From the NCBI GenBank assembly GCA_002973635.1, contig CP027224.1, positions 816,501-880,500 on the forward strand: a DNA stretch of 64,000 bases, read 5' to 3'. The translations under genes and the position numbers were made by a program. Positions 19,253 through 28,370 of this stretch are shown here, one piece after another; position 1 is the stretch's first letter, and each line of letters begins with the position of its first letter. The notes under the pieces were generated by a model. It made no database searches. It was not told the origin of the DNA and worked only from the letters and a program-made list of their open reading frames with translations. The DNA comes from Lysinibacillus sp. B2A1. GTDB taxonomy: Bacteria > Bacillota > Bacilli > Bacillales_A > Planococcaceae.

Positions 19253-21178
19253 TTATTTCGAATTTGCATGAAGTGTTCTATTGACGAATTGAGCAAAGTT
19301 TTGGCGTGTCACAGTACCCTCTGGTTTAAATGTATGATCCGCATAGCCTGTTGTGATACCGAGTACATAAAGTGCTTGTATCTCTTTATAATAAGAATGA
19401 GATTTAGGCACATCTGAGAAGGTATTTTCTGCAATACCCTGTAGCTTGAAGCCGTTAACAAGTGCTCTTGCCATAGCGGCTCGAGTCATTGGCTGATGAG
19501 CATTCATTTTGCCATCCTCTAAAGCGATAATGCCATAGCGTGCGCCTGTTGCTAATACGGCATAGCCATAGTCACCAGCTTTTATATCTTGTGCATTTAA
19601 TGAAGCTGAACTTGAAGCTGGAATATTTAGTGATCGCAGTATCATTTCTGTTGCTTGTAAGCGTGTCAAAGTACCTTGTGGAATAAATTTTCCCTTACTT
19701 CCCTTGACAATCCCTAATGCTTGTAAATTTTTTATATCATAGTAAGCTCCATTCGATTTGGCTACATCCTGGAAGAATGGTGCAGACGTAATTGTTGCTT
19801 TACTGGAACCTTTTGCGCGTGTGAGCGTTTTAATTTCTGCAATCGTAGCAAATTTTTCATCAGCACTTTTACGATCATCACGCCCTTCTATAAAGGATGT
19901 AAGTATTGTATATGTTCCAGCTGCTAAATTACCAGGCATAAAAATTTGATATTTTTCGGTGTGAGTGCTGATATCTTTTTGATCGGCATTATTTGTTGTG
20001 GCATCTGCAGCAAGACCAGGTATGTAACGTTCATGCCCTTTGCCTACTACTTTATCGTTTGCATCTAAAATTTCTACTTGCAAGGTACCGCGTGCAGGCA
20101 CATTGCCATTATTTTTAATCGTAACAGTAGAGTAGAAAACAAACTTACCAGACGGAGCTACATAACCTTGAACACTATCAGAGTAAAGTGACAGATTATA
20201 ACGACGTGGCACAAAACCATTGTGATTTTCGGTTACCCAATTTAAAGCATGCTTCATAAATACTTGGGCATCCTCATCACCATGTGTTGTTGAAAAAGCA
20301 GCTCCATTTTCATTATCCTGCCAATCTGCTTTAGTATCTATATCAATATAATCATAGATTTTAAAGCCGATTTGAACGATTCGACCTTTACCATACTCAA
20401 TAGCATGAGCTGCGCCGAATTCATTTTTTTTCATAGTCTTTGGTTTATCTGTATTATTATAATCTGAGAAATATAATATAGGTGTTGCAGATCCACCTTG
20501 CCACGGTTTTATAATTTCCACCCAATCTTGATCTGTTTTTGTAAGACTAAGCTTGCTTTTGCCAAGCTCTTTTGTTGTATGTTGAATAATAGGGTGAACA
20601 GTATTAAGATTACTTATTGTTGAATTTCCAAGCATAATATCGTCAATAAAACGTGAATGGAAGACCTCCGTTAAATTATCCCACTCCATAACCCATGAAT
20701 TTACATCATAAATTAAAGGAGAGAGATCCATTTGACCTGTCTTAGGAAATTTAGCAGATTCGTTACGTGCTGTTTGGAATGCAAAAATGGCACCGCCGCC
20801 ATTTCTTATGTACATTTTTACATTTTCGCGTTGCTGATGAGTCATCATAACTGTGTAAGCAAAAACGATTGCGTCATATTGACTTAAATTTGCCAGATTA
20901 TTTAGGTCTTTCTCATAAATTTTTTCTACTTGAAAGCCTTGCTGCTGATAGAGAAGAAAAGCCTTTAATTCTTTATTATAAGTAGAACTATAATCTACTT
21001 TGGGTGAAACAACTTGTCCTTTATATGTGCCACCTGGGTGTGTTGTATTCGCATATTTTTCACTGCTTTCTGAAAAAACAACACCGATTTTTTGTGCTGC
21101 ATTTGCTTGAGTAGGTGATAAAGTAGCTATCACTATAAAAGCACAAAGTAAGAAAAATGAAACGCATAATTTCTTCAT
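19253..21178 (-). CDS. SLH-anchored protein with GATase-like N-terminal domain
   Basis: About 641 residues. Signal peptide to roughly ANA-A (28), then a ~310-residue alpha/beta domain with YDAIVFAYTV, a helix, and GGGAIFAFQTA, the pattern of ThuA/DUF4350-type GATase-like folds. No nucleophile Cys is seen at the expected elbow, so binding is more likely than catalysis. A CARDB-like beta domain (~345-450) and three SLH domains (~465-640; TRLQ, TRAA and TRQN) follow. The ATG at 21178 is preferred over the GTG at 21187 because AAGGATG then has an 8-bp spacing. The substrate is unknown; a glycan-binding or trehalose-utilisation-like role is speculation. Confidence 0.8.
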   Translation of the reverse strand: MKKLCVSFFLLCAFIVIATLSPTQANAAQKIGVVFSESSEKYANTTHPGGTYKGQVVSPKVDYSSTYNKELKAFLLYQQQGFQVEKIYEKDLNNLANLSQYDAIVFAYTVMMTHQQRENVKMYIRNGGGAIFAFQTARNESAKFPKTGQMDLSPLIYDVNSWVMEWDNLTEVFHSRFIDDIMLGNSTISNLNTVHPIIQHTTKELGKSKLSLTKTDQDWVEIIKPWQGGSATPILYFSDYNNTDKPKTMKKNEFGAAHAIEYGKGRIVQIGFKIYDYIDIDTKADWQDNENGAAFSTTHGDEDAQVFMKHALNWVTENHNGFVPRRYNLSLYSDSVQGYVAPSGKFVFYSTVTIKNNGNVPARGTLQVEILDANDKVVGKGHERYIPGLAADATTNNADQKDISTHTEKYQIFMPGNLAAGTYTILTSFIEGRDDRKSADEKFATIAEIKTLTRAKGSSKATITSAPFFQDVAKSNGAYYDIKNLQALGIVKGSKGKFIPQGTLTRLQATEMILRSLNIPASSSASLNAQDIKAGDYGYAVLATGARYGIIALEDGKMNAHQPMTRAAMARALVNGFKLQGIAENTFSDVPKSHSYYKEIQALYVLGITTGYADHTFKPEGTVTRQNFAQFVNRTLHANSK

Positions 21179-21353
21179 TAAATCCACATCCTTTATTTGT
21201 ATATTACATTAACGTGCTTTACTATTACCCATCTTACATCTAAATAATGGATGAATCATTAATATTTGGCTCTTTTCTAAAATTTTCATCTGCTATTTTT
21301 AAAATTAAAGAAAGTGGGGATATATTAAAAAATGGCTCTTCACCATAACTTGT
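21179..21353. other. Promoter region of the GATase-like-SLH gene
   Basis: AT-rich non-coding sequence upstream of the minus-strand gene. No clear -35/-10 pair can be chosen by eye. Confidence 0.3.
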
Positions 21354-21484
21354 GGTTGACTTCCGCTCCGCCAGTGTGCTTTCCAGGGGGGCGTCCGATG
21401 AGCCGCTTCACTCGCGCTCGCTCCAGGGTCTCATCCAGGACGCTTAATCCCCTAGGAGTCACACTGGCTCCGCTCCAGTCAACT
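21354..21484 (+). repeat. Structured intergenic repeat, type 1, compact copy
   Basis: Outer arms GTTGACT (21355-21361)/AGTCAAC (21477-21483), inner stem GCCAGTGTG (21370-21378)/CACACTGGC (21460-21468), plus the inner GATGAG/CTCATC and GCGTC/GACGC pairs. It aligns with the reverse complement of 4871-5003. The frame that runs through it is not a gene. Confidence 0.8.
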
Positions 21485-21691
21485 ACTATTACAATTAAAA
21501 ATGTCAACCACATCTTTTGGTGATGAACCTAAAAAATGGGTTTTTGATTCCCGTTTGGACAAATAGAGAAATTATTGAATAATTTCATATAAAATACATT
21601 CATTCCTTTCTATAAGTCTACCTGTATTTATGATATAATAACATTTGTTTTGTATAGAAAATGAAAGAATTACACAACGATGATTCACGAT

Positions 21692-21732
21692 AGAGGAGGG
21701 CAATCACATCTACTAGATGTATAACATTTATG
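21692..21732 (+). promoter_or_regulatory. Displaced Shine-Dalgarno with intervening hairpin
   Basis: The only good SD (GAGGAGGG, 21693-21700) is 29 nt from the first ATG (21730). Between them, ACATCTA-C-TAGATGT (21706-21720) can fold and shorten the distance. No ATG, GTG or TTG in frame lies at a normal spacing. Confidence 0.45.
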
Positions 21733-23010
21733 AATAAACTGAAACAAACATTTGCAAAGGTCAACAAGATTGATACGTTTTCACCGTACTTCTTTTTGCC
21801 TTTTATATTAGTACTCTATTTCTTTACAAGTCTTTTTGATTTCCATCGATTTGAACTATTTAATGTACGTGTATCAATTTGGCCAGCGGTACTTTTAGCG
21901 ATTGCATGCTATTATATCGGAGTCTTTATTATTGATAAATTGCAGTGGACAATCCCATCATTTGGTTTATCCTTCTTTGGAAAATATGTTGTTCATTTCA
22001 TTGTTTTTTTAACATTACTTGGTTTAGCATCATATTTTTTAATGATTTTTGGCGGGGGATTAGGGATTTCTGATGAGTCCAATCGACGTAACCTCAATCC
22101 AAAGCTAAACTTCTTTGCCCAATTATTATGGTTTGGTGTGCTATTGTTATTATCCTATAAAATGATATTAGAAAAGCACATGTCATGGAAGAAAGTCTTA
22201 ATATATGGTTCCATTTACGCTGGTGTTATGTTCTTATTTTTATTAATGGGATATCGTACACCATTAATTATCATGTTATTTACAGGTATTATTATTTTCC
22301 ACTATGTTGTAAAGCGTGTGAAGCTGACATGGTTCCTAACAGCACTGCTAGTGATTGGTGTAGCATTTTCAATGTTCGGTTTCCTGCGTGTACTAACTGA
22401 GGATACAACGAAGGAATTTAACAGTCGTGAACAGCCAGATGTAGAATTAACTGAATCAGAAAAAGAAAAACTGTTAACAGTAGAGCAAAAGGTTAATTTA
22501 ACGCCTAAGTGGATTCGTTCATTGAATGGTGAAAGTGTGACTGGTCATATTGTTTTAAGTAAAATTATCGAGTATACACAGGAGGAAGGATACCTGAATG
22601 GAGAAATTCATGGTGGTATCTTCAGTACGATTTTACCGGGTGAGCAAGTGTCGCCGCGTATGCGAGTAACAGAGGTTGTAAACTCTTTGAGTGTAGAGGA
22701 AGGTAAATATATCACACGTCCAACAAGAACAACCACACCGACATTTATCGGTCAATTATTTCTAGATGGAGGTTATCTTCTTGTAGCAATCGGTTTCTTC
22801 TTCTATGGGGTACTAATTTCACTTATTTATAATAAAGTGAAGCAAGGCGGTATTCGTAGCTTCCACTCAGTAGCCTATGCTTTTGTTATTACTTTATTTA
22901 CAGTATCGATGCACACAGGCTTACTAGATTTAATTTTTATTTTAATGCTATGCTTTGTTATAATTGCCTCAGCGATTATAAAAGTGGATAATAAGAAACT
23001 TCGGTATTAG
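21730..23010 (+). CDS. Wzy-like oligosaccharide repeat-unit polymerase
   Basis: 426 residues, about ten or eleven membrane segments with a large extracytoplasmic loop (~225-340, containing TRPTRTTTPTFIG), the layout of O-antigen/capsule polymerases. It would join lipid-linked oligosaccharide units outside the membrane. csaB, a GT4 transferase and a flippase lie 5-9 kb downstream, which suggests a secondary cell wall polymer. The start is uncertain because the SD is 29 nt away. A WaaL-type ligase is the alternative. Confidence 0.75.
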   Translation: MNKLKQTFAKVNKIDTFSPYFFLPFILVLYFFTSLFDFHRFELFNVRVSIWPAVLLAIACYYIGVFIIDKLQWTIPSFGLSFFGKYVVHFIVFLTLLGLASYFLMIFGGGLGISDESNRRNLNPKLNFFAQLLWFGVLLLLSYKMILEKHMSWKKVLIYGSIYAGVMFLFLLMGYRTPLIIMLFTGIIIFHYVVKRVKLTWFLTALLVIGVAFSMFGFLRVLTEDTTKEFNSREQPDVELTESEKEKLLTVEQKVNLTPKWIRSLNGESVTGHIVLSKIIEYTQEEGYLNGEIHGGIFSTILPGEQVSPRMRVTEVVNSLSVEEGKYITRPTRTTTPTFIGQLFLDGGYLLVAIGFFFYGVLISLIYNKVKQGGIRSFHSVAYAFVITLFTVSMHTGLLDLIFILMLCFVIIASAIIKVDNKKLRY

Positions 23011-23020
23011 CAATTTACAG

Positions 23021-23051
23021 GTGTCTCAAATTTTTTTGAGGCATCTTTTTT
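23021..23051 (+). terminator. Terminator of the polymerase gene
   Basis: GGTGTCTCAAA pairs with TTTGAGGCATC (one mismatch, one wobble) and is followed by T7. Confidence 0.75.
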
Positions 23052-23578
23052 TATTGTGAGATTTTTGTATGTGAATAAAAATTATTACCCAAGCAATACT
23101 TTTGAGTCCTATGAAAAATTTTGTCCAGATGTTGTAAATGATACAAAAAGTCGCTTTTGTATAGAGGACGACTTTGCAAAGTGTTGATAAACAAAATGGT
23201 CAAGGAAATCTTTGTGTATATTGTGGCAAAATGAAAATTTTCAAGTCCTTGGTTTTATTCGAGAATTTTTTTGTCGAATACATATGGAAATCTTTGTTTT
23301 AGGGGGAGGATTGCTGAATTGATGAGGAAATGTGCATGATTGACTAGTATTTGTGCTAAATAGAAGGCTACTTGTGCTAAATATAATAGCAATCTTCGGT
23401 CCTATAGTTATTATATTCATAAGATATAAAAGTGATGGTTTGGAGGAATATGGATGCTTGTTTTCCAGTGAGAGAGCGACAATCCGCAAATTATGTTACT
23501 TCATTTGAAATAATAATATGTCTTTCTTGTGCTTCGTTTTTGCCACAGAGCAATACATGTATAGAATTTTCAATAACA
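23052..23578. other. Intergenic region with a duplicated terminator hairpin and a 21-bp repeat pair
   Basis: About 530 bp without a credible gene. At 23144-23176 a hairpin (AAAAGTCGCTTTT...GAGGACGACTTT) resembles the real terminator at 23579-23611 and is likewise flanked by GTGTTGAT, so it looks like a decayed copy of the 3' end of the glucosaminidase gene. TTGTGCTAAATA occurs at 23351 and, nearly identical, at 23372 (21 bp apart). Confidence 0.45.
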
Positions 23579-23611
23579 CAAAAAGTCGCCCTTGCATGAA
23601 GGACGACTTTT
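23579..23611 (-). terminator. Terminator of the SLH-glucosaminidase gene
   Basis: AAAAGTCGTCCTT and AAGGGCGACTTTT around a 5-nt loop, T run on the minus strand. Confidence 0.85.
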
Positions 23612-23614
23612 CTT

Positions 23615-25576
23615 TTATTTTACAGTGTTGATCACTTGCACATAGTCTTTACTAACAAAAGCTGTTCCTGGATGAAGCTTATCAGAAAGGACTTCATACC
23701 AGCCATTTGTAGCAGGGCTTGTAATGATAACAGGCATACCACTTCTTGCATAAGTGAATAGTGGGCTATTGCTTGTGGATGCATCTGTACGAACATTTAA
23801 ACCAGTCGTCGTTGTAATACCAACTGTATATGGATTTTTGGCATCCTTAAAGCCTAAAGCCTTTTCAGCACGGTAGTAATGACCAGCAATTTTCGCTCCC
23901 CAGAATGGGTCAGAAGCATATTTTACATTAAAGCCAACAGCCTTTGAACCAACTACTGCACCATTAGCATAGTTTCTACCAGGAGACCCGCCTGGAGTAA
24001 TGTAGTTTGGCTGAAGGAATTTTTCAACAAGCTCACTGATATTTGCAGCAATACTTTCAAATTTTTTGTTTAGTGGGTTTGTATCAAATACATATAAACC
24101 AAATAAATTATTTAAGTTTTGGGCGTGCTCACTCATACCATAAGCACTTTCATGCTGAGCAAGTGATAAAATAAGCAGCGCATTAATTTGTGAATTCTCT
24201 TCTACCTCTTTTAATTTTTGCCCTAAGCCAATAAGCTTACTTTTCGTTGTAGCATCTTTATAGAGGGTGATTCCTGTGCTTTCCACTTCCGCCAACTTGT
24301 TCATAATATACGTATCAAGTTCCTCTGCTGTATATTGTGTTTTAGCACGAGCCGGTAAAAATTGATAGTAGTTATAGGCTTCACCTTTAGAGGAGCCATT
24401 CCCATTTGTAAAATAGATACCATCCCAGCTATAGTATTTTTCGCCTGGCTTCATAAAAGAAGGCGCTTTTCCGAAGACATAGCTAGAGGAATACTTATCA
24501 GTTTTGTAATCGTAAAGCGTATGTTTAATTTCACCATTTTCATTTGTATAGTAAGAACGACCTTTGCTCATTGAAAATGGAATTAATGTCACATCTGCGT
24601 GCTTTAAATAACCTACTTGTCCTGCTAGTCGAACCTTCACTTGTGTAGCATCACTGCTAAGGTACTCCATTTCAGTATTCCCAGCAACAGCAATTTGATC
24701 CTTAATCGTTTCAGAATTTAAGACCACATAATTATTTGTCACAACATAGCCTGAGGACATTTTCATAATTTTATCATTTTGAACAATTACCTGTGTATTG
24801 TTTGTTACAGCTTTTTCGGCAGCATCAAAGGTAGTGAATTCTTGATTACCAACCAGTGTGCCATTGGCGATTTCCTTCACAGCAAACTTAATGGTATTTG
24901 ATTCGCCTGGGTTGGGATTACCACCGTTTGGATCACCAGGGTTTGATTCTCCACCATCTTCGTTACCAGTATTTGCATCAGCAAGTGTCATTAGTCGATG
25001 AATAAATGTAGCTGCTTGACCAATTGTTGCATTTTTTTCTGGCATAAAGTAACCATCCGAGCCCTTAATGATTTCTAATTGAGCACCTATAGCTACTGCC
25101 TGGCGATATTCTTTAATGATCGCTGCATTATCCTTAAAGGTAATAGAAGTTGTACCTTTTGGAATTTCTAAATAGTTTATAGCTCTTTCCAGCATAATCG
25201 CCATATGCTGTCTGGAAATAGCTGCATTCGGTTTAAATGAGCCATCTTTATAGCCTGTAATAATCCCAGCCGTAGCAGCGAGCTGAATATCTGTCGCATA
25301 CAAATATGTACTTGGGACATCAGTAAATACTATGTTGTTCGCTTCTTCAAGATCCATAGATTTTGCTAAATAAGAAGCGAATTCACCACGAGTTACATTC
25401 GCATTTGGACGGTAGCTTCCTTTGGCATCTGTGAGTAATGCATTTTTGGAAATTAAATAACGAAGACCCGGTTCATGGGAATGCCCTGAAAGTTCATCGG
25501 CTGATGCTAGCTGTGGCTGCATAAAAAGTAAGCCAACTACTGTCATGAGCAATGCTATGATTGATAGTTTTTTCAT
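23615..25576 (-). CDS. SLH-anchored endo-beta-N-acetylglucosaminidase (GH73) with C-terminal SH3b
   Basis: 653 residues. Signal peptide (~1-26), three SLH domains (~30-205; TRGE, SRQH and a weaker third), a Gly/Asn/Pro linker (~212-225), a region with SH3-like beta strands (~230-380), a GH73 glucosaminidase domain (~430-590) and a final SH3b (~595-653). The catalytic Glu is in LAQHESAYGMS, with NLFGL and FNVKYASDP further on, as in LytD/LytG-type enzymes that cut GlcNAc-MurNAc glycan bonds. AGGAGGG before the ATG fixes the start. Confidence 0.9.
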   Translation of the reverse strand: MKKLSIIALLMTVVGLLFMQPQLASADELSGHSHEPGLRYLISKNALLTDAKGSYRPNANVTRGEFASYLAKSMDLEEANNIVFTDVPSTYLYATDIQLAATAGIITGYKDGSFKPNAAISRQHMAIMLERAINYLEIPKGTTSITFKDNAAIIKEYRQAVAIGAQLEIIKGSDGYFMPEKNATIGQAATFIHRLMTLADANTGNEDGGESNPGDPNGGNPNPGESNTIKFAVKEIANGTLVGNQEFTTFDAAEKAVTNNTQVIVQNDKIMKMSSGYVVTNNYVVLNSETIKDQIAVAGNTEMEYLSSDATQVKVRLAGQVGYLKHADVTLIPFSMSKGRSYYTNENGEIKHTLYDYKTDKYSSSYVFGKAPSFMKPGEKYYSWDGIYFTNGNGSSKGEAYNYYQFLPARAKTQYTAEELDTYIMNKLAEVESTGITLYKDATTKSKLIGLGQKLKEVEENSQINALLILSLAQHESAYGMSEHAQNLNNLFGLYVFDTNPLNKKFESIAANISELVEKFLQPNYITPGGSPGRNYANGAVVGSKAVGFNVKYASDPFWGAKIAGHYYRAEKALGFKDAKNPYTVGITTTTGLNVRTDASTSNSPLFTYARSGMPVIITSPATNGWYEVLSDKLHPGTAFVSKDYVQVINTVK

Positions 25577-25811
25577 ATTTTTACCCTCCTAAACTTCTAC
25601 ACCATTTTAACAAAGTTATAGTGTCGCGATAAGGGTCAAATGTTAGAAAAATCATAAAATGAGACTATATAAACAGTTTTCTTTACAATTATATGAAACT
25701 GGAAAATAGCATAAATGTTCCATAGCTATTTTGGCATATTTTTGATAATGTTATAGAGGTAAAATATGTGAGGGGAGAGTGAGGGCTCTAAATTATTTGG
25801 GAGCGCAAAAA

Positions 25812-28073
25812 ATGAAAAGAATAGCAAAAAATTTACTAATTTTAGTTGTGATATTGTCAATGGTGATGGGTCCGTTGAATGCTTATGCATCTCAAACGGT
25901 CAAAAAGGATTATCCGCTCTCGAAAGGTGTGCAGTATAAACAATATACATACAGCAATACCTATACAAATTCCATTAATCATATAGCGATTGATGTAGGT
26001 GAGACAACAGAAGTACAATTAGGTATGCCTGCAGCAGTCAATGGAAAAGAATCGACAACAGCAAATGCTAATCGTCTTTCACGTGAAGGCAATCGTGTAG
26101 TGGGTGCTATTAATGCAAGCTTTTTTAATATGTCTGAAGGCTACCCATTATTTTTATTAGCAAAAAATAATGTGATTTTAAACGGCGGGGCTGTGTCAAA
26201 TGGCTCTGATCAATATATGAATGTACCTACTGCTTTTGGGATGGCAGCAGATGGTCGTGGTGTTATTGATTATTTTGACTTTGATGTCACACTATCTCAT
26301 AAAGGTACAAACTATGAAATGTCAGGTATGAATCGTGATCGCAATATCTATGAATCAATTATTTATACGCCACAATTTTATAGTAAAACAACAGATACAA
26401 ATGAATATGGTTTTGAAATTGTCGTAGATACAGGTGAACCAGTAACTGAAAATAAATTTGGTCAAACGTTAACTGGAAAAGTGACTCAAATTACACCTTA
26501 TGGATCTAAGGAAAAAGTATCTATCCCTTCAACTGGGTTTGTCGTGTCTTTACAAGGTGGCGATTGGCACAGTAAGTTAGGTCAAATAGCAATTGGAGAT
26601 GAGCTAAGTGTTAACTTCTCTATTGATAAGCTTTGGCAGGATGCACAGTTTATTTTGGCAAGTGGTCCGTATTTAGTAAAAGATAATAAGCCTTACATTA
26701 TGATGAGCACATCTAGTAGTCGTGCAAAAGCAGTTGTACCTCGCACTGTAGTAGCAACAAGTAATAATGGAAAAACAGTACACTTTATTACAGTTGATGG
26801 AGGTCAAAAGCATAGTAAAGGTATGAATTTGGTTCAACTTGCTAACTATTTAGTGTCACTTGGTGTCGATCAAGCAATTAACTTAGATGGTGGCGGCTCA
26901 ACAACAATGGGTATTCGCAACTACGGTAGCAATAATGTTGTATTAGCAAACTTACCTTCTAATTCAGGTAATACACAGCGTCTTGTGTCCGCAACTTTAC
27001 AAGCTGTAAGTACGGCACCAACTGGCAAAGGAAAATATATAAAATATACGAATAGTACAAGCTATGCAACTCTTTTAGAGGGTGCTTCGTCTAGTATAGC
27101 AGTGCAATATATTTTAGATGAAAACTATAATGCACTACCATTAGACAGTCATGTATCGCTAACATCTGAGAATAATACTTTAAACGTTAACGGCTTGAAC
27201 TATACTTCAACGACAGCTGGCAATGATCGTATTTTCATCAACCACGATGGCTCGCCTGTTGAATCATTCCAAGTGAAGGTAGTAGATGCTCCAGCAACAA
27301 TGAACGTTGCACCGAAATCAAAAACAGTGAGCGCTGGCGAAACTGTCAAATTTACTATGGATGCAAAGGATGACGAGGGCAAACCTCTAGTTTACAATGC
27401 ATCACAGGTAAAATGGTCTGTAGAAGGAGATATCGGTACCATTACTAGTGATGGTAAGTTTACAGCTAAAAATCCAGATGCTACTGGTAAGATAGTGGCG
27501 ACGTTAGGAACAAAAAGTGAAGCGGCTACGGTAACTGTAGCAAAACCTACTTTGTTTAAAGACATTCCAAATAACTATGCGTATTATAAGGAAATTGAAT
27601 ATTTAACGAAGAATAATATTATTACAGGGCAAGCAGATGGCACATTTAGACCGAATGATAAACTGACAAGAGCACATGCGGCAGTCATTATTAGTCGAGC
27701 ACTTGGCTTAAATACGTCAAATGTAAAAAATCCAGGATTGAAAGATATCCCTGCGAATCACGTATACTATAAACAGATTGCAGCAGTTGTAGAGGCAGGT
27801 ATTATGAGTGGAAAAGGTGACAATACCTTTGATCCGAATGGTACTTTGACTCGTGCACAAATGGCAAAAGTAGTAGCATTAGCTTATAAATTAAATGGGA
27901 CAAGCAGCATTAACTTTAAAGATGTACCGAAGAATCATTGGGCTTACTCATATGTTCAACAATTAGCGGCAAATAAAATTACAACAGGCTATAATGATAA
28001 TACGTATAAGCCAAATGAATCTATTAGTCGCGCTCACTTCGGATTATTCTTATATAGAGCAATTCAGCCATAG
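25812..28073 (+). CDS. SLH-anchored phosphodiester glycosidase (NAGPA-domain) protein
   Basis: 753 residues from the ATG at 25812, chosen because GGGAG lies 8 bp before it and a signal peptide (MKRIAKNLLILVVIL) starts there; a GTG at 25779 would add 11 residues. After the signal peptide comes a ~320-residue NAGPA domain with GAINASFFN, VDGGQ and NLDGGGSTTM motifs, which cleaves GlcNAc-1-phosphodiesters (YoeB/teichoic acid-directed enzymes are relatives). A Big_2-like Ig domain (~510-590) and three SLH domains (~595-753; TRAH, TRAQ and SRAH) complete it. A likely target is phosphodiester-linked wall glycopolymer; this is inference. Confidence 0.88.
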   Translation: MKRIAKNLLILVVILSMVMGPLNAYASQTVKKDYPLSKGVQYKQYTYSNTYTNSINHIAIDVGETTEVQLGMPAAVNGKESTTANANRLSREGNRVVGAINASFFNMSEGYPLFLLAKNNVILNGGAVSNGSDQYMNVPTAFGMAADGRGVIDYFDFDVTLSHKGTNYEMSGMNRDRNIYESIIYTPQFYSKTTDTNEYGFEIVVDTGEPVTENKFGQTLTGKVTQITPYGSKEKVSIPSTGFVVSLQGGDWHSKLGQIAIGDELSVNFSIDKLWQDAQFILASGPYLVKDNKPYIMMSTSSSRAKAVVPRTVVATSNNGKTVHFITVDGGQKHSKGMNLVQLANYLVSLGVDQAINLDGGGSTTMGIRNYGSNNVVLANLPSNSGNTQRLVSATLQAVSTAPTGKGKYIKYTNSTSYATLLEGASSSIAVQYILDENYNALPLDSHVSLTSENNTLNVNGLNYTSTTAGNDRIFINHDGSPVESFQVKVVDAPATMNVAPKSKTVSAGETVKFTMDAKDDEGKPLVYNASQVKWSVEGDIGTITSDGKFTAKNPDATGKIVATLGTKSEAATVTVAKPTLFKDIPNNYAYYKEIEYLTKNNIITGQADGTFRPNDKLTRAHAAVIISRALGLNTSNVKNPGLKDIPANHVYYKQIAAVVEAGIMSGKGDNTFDPNGTLTRAQMAKVVALAYKLNGTSSINFKDVPKNHWAYSYVQQLAANKITTGYNDNTYKPNESISRAHFGLFLYRAIQP

Positions 28074-28103
28074 GAATAGTCTTTAAAGAAGGGCATTGTA
28101 TGT

Positions 28104-28146
28104 GAAAAATAGCAAACTAGTCATTATATCTAGTTTGCTATTTTTG
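28104..28146 (+). terminator. Rho-independent terminator after the NAGPA-SLH gene
   Basis: Perfect 16-bp arms (28105-28120 and 28130-28145) with a T run. The rest of the 297-bp gap before csaB shows nothing definite. Confidence 0.92.
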
Positions 28147-28370
28147 TTTATGCAGATTCATTACCAGAAGTCGTTTCGGATAACGGTTATAAATATGTGA
28201 GTGTATAAATTAAGGGTTGGATGACATTCAATCAGAATTAAAATTAACCTAACACTAAAGGGATGAATTAATTAGTATAAAGCGCCTCTTTATTTTACTA
28301 TTTTTAAAAAGAACGATGATGAACAATTGTGGTATAATCTCAGTATTAAAAAGTAAAAGGATGTTTTTTA

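Noticed and set aside
21332..21523. 63-codon open frame upstream of the polymerase gene
   Set aside because: It is read through the other compact type 1 repeat; no SD and no protein-like composition.
23241..23489. 82-codon minus-strand frame between polymerase and glucosaminidase genes
   Set aside because: No SD, low-complexity composition, no recognisable domain.
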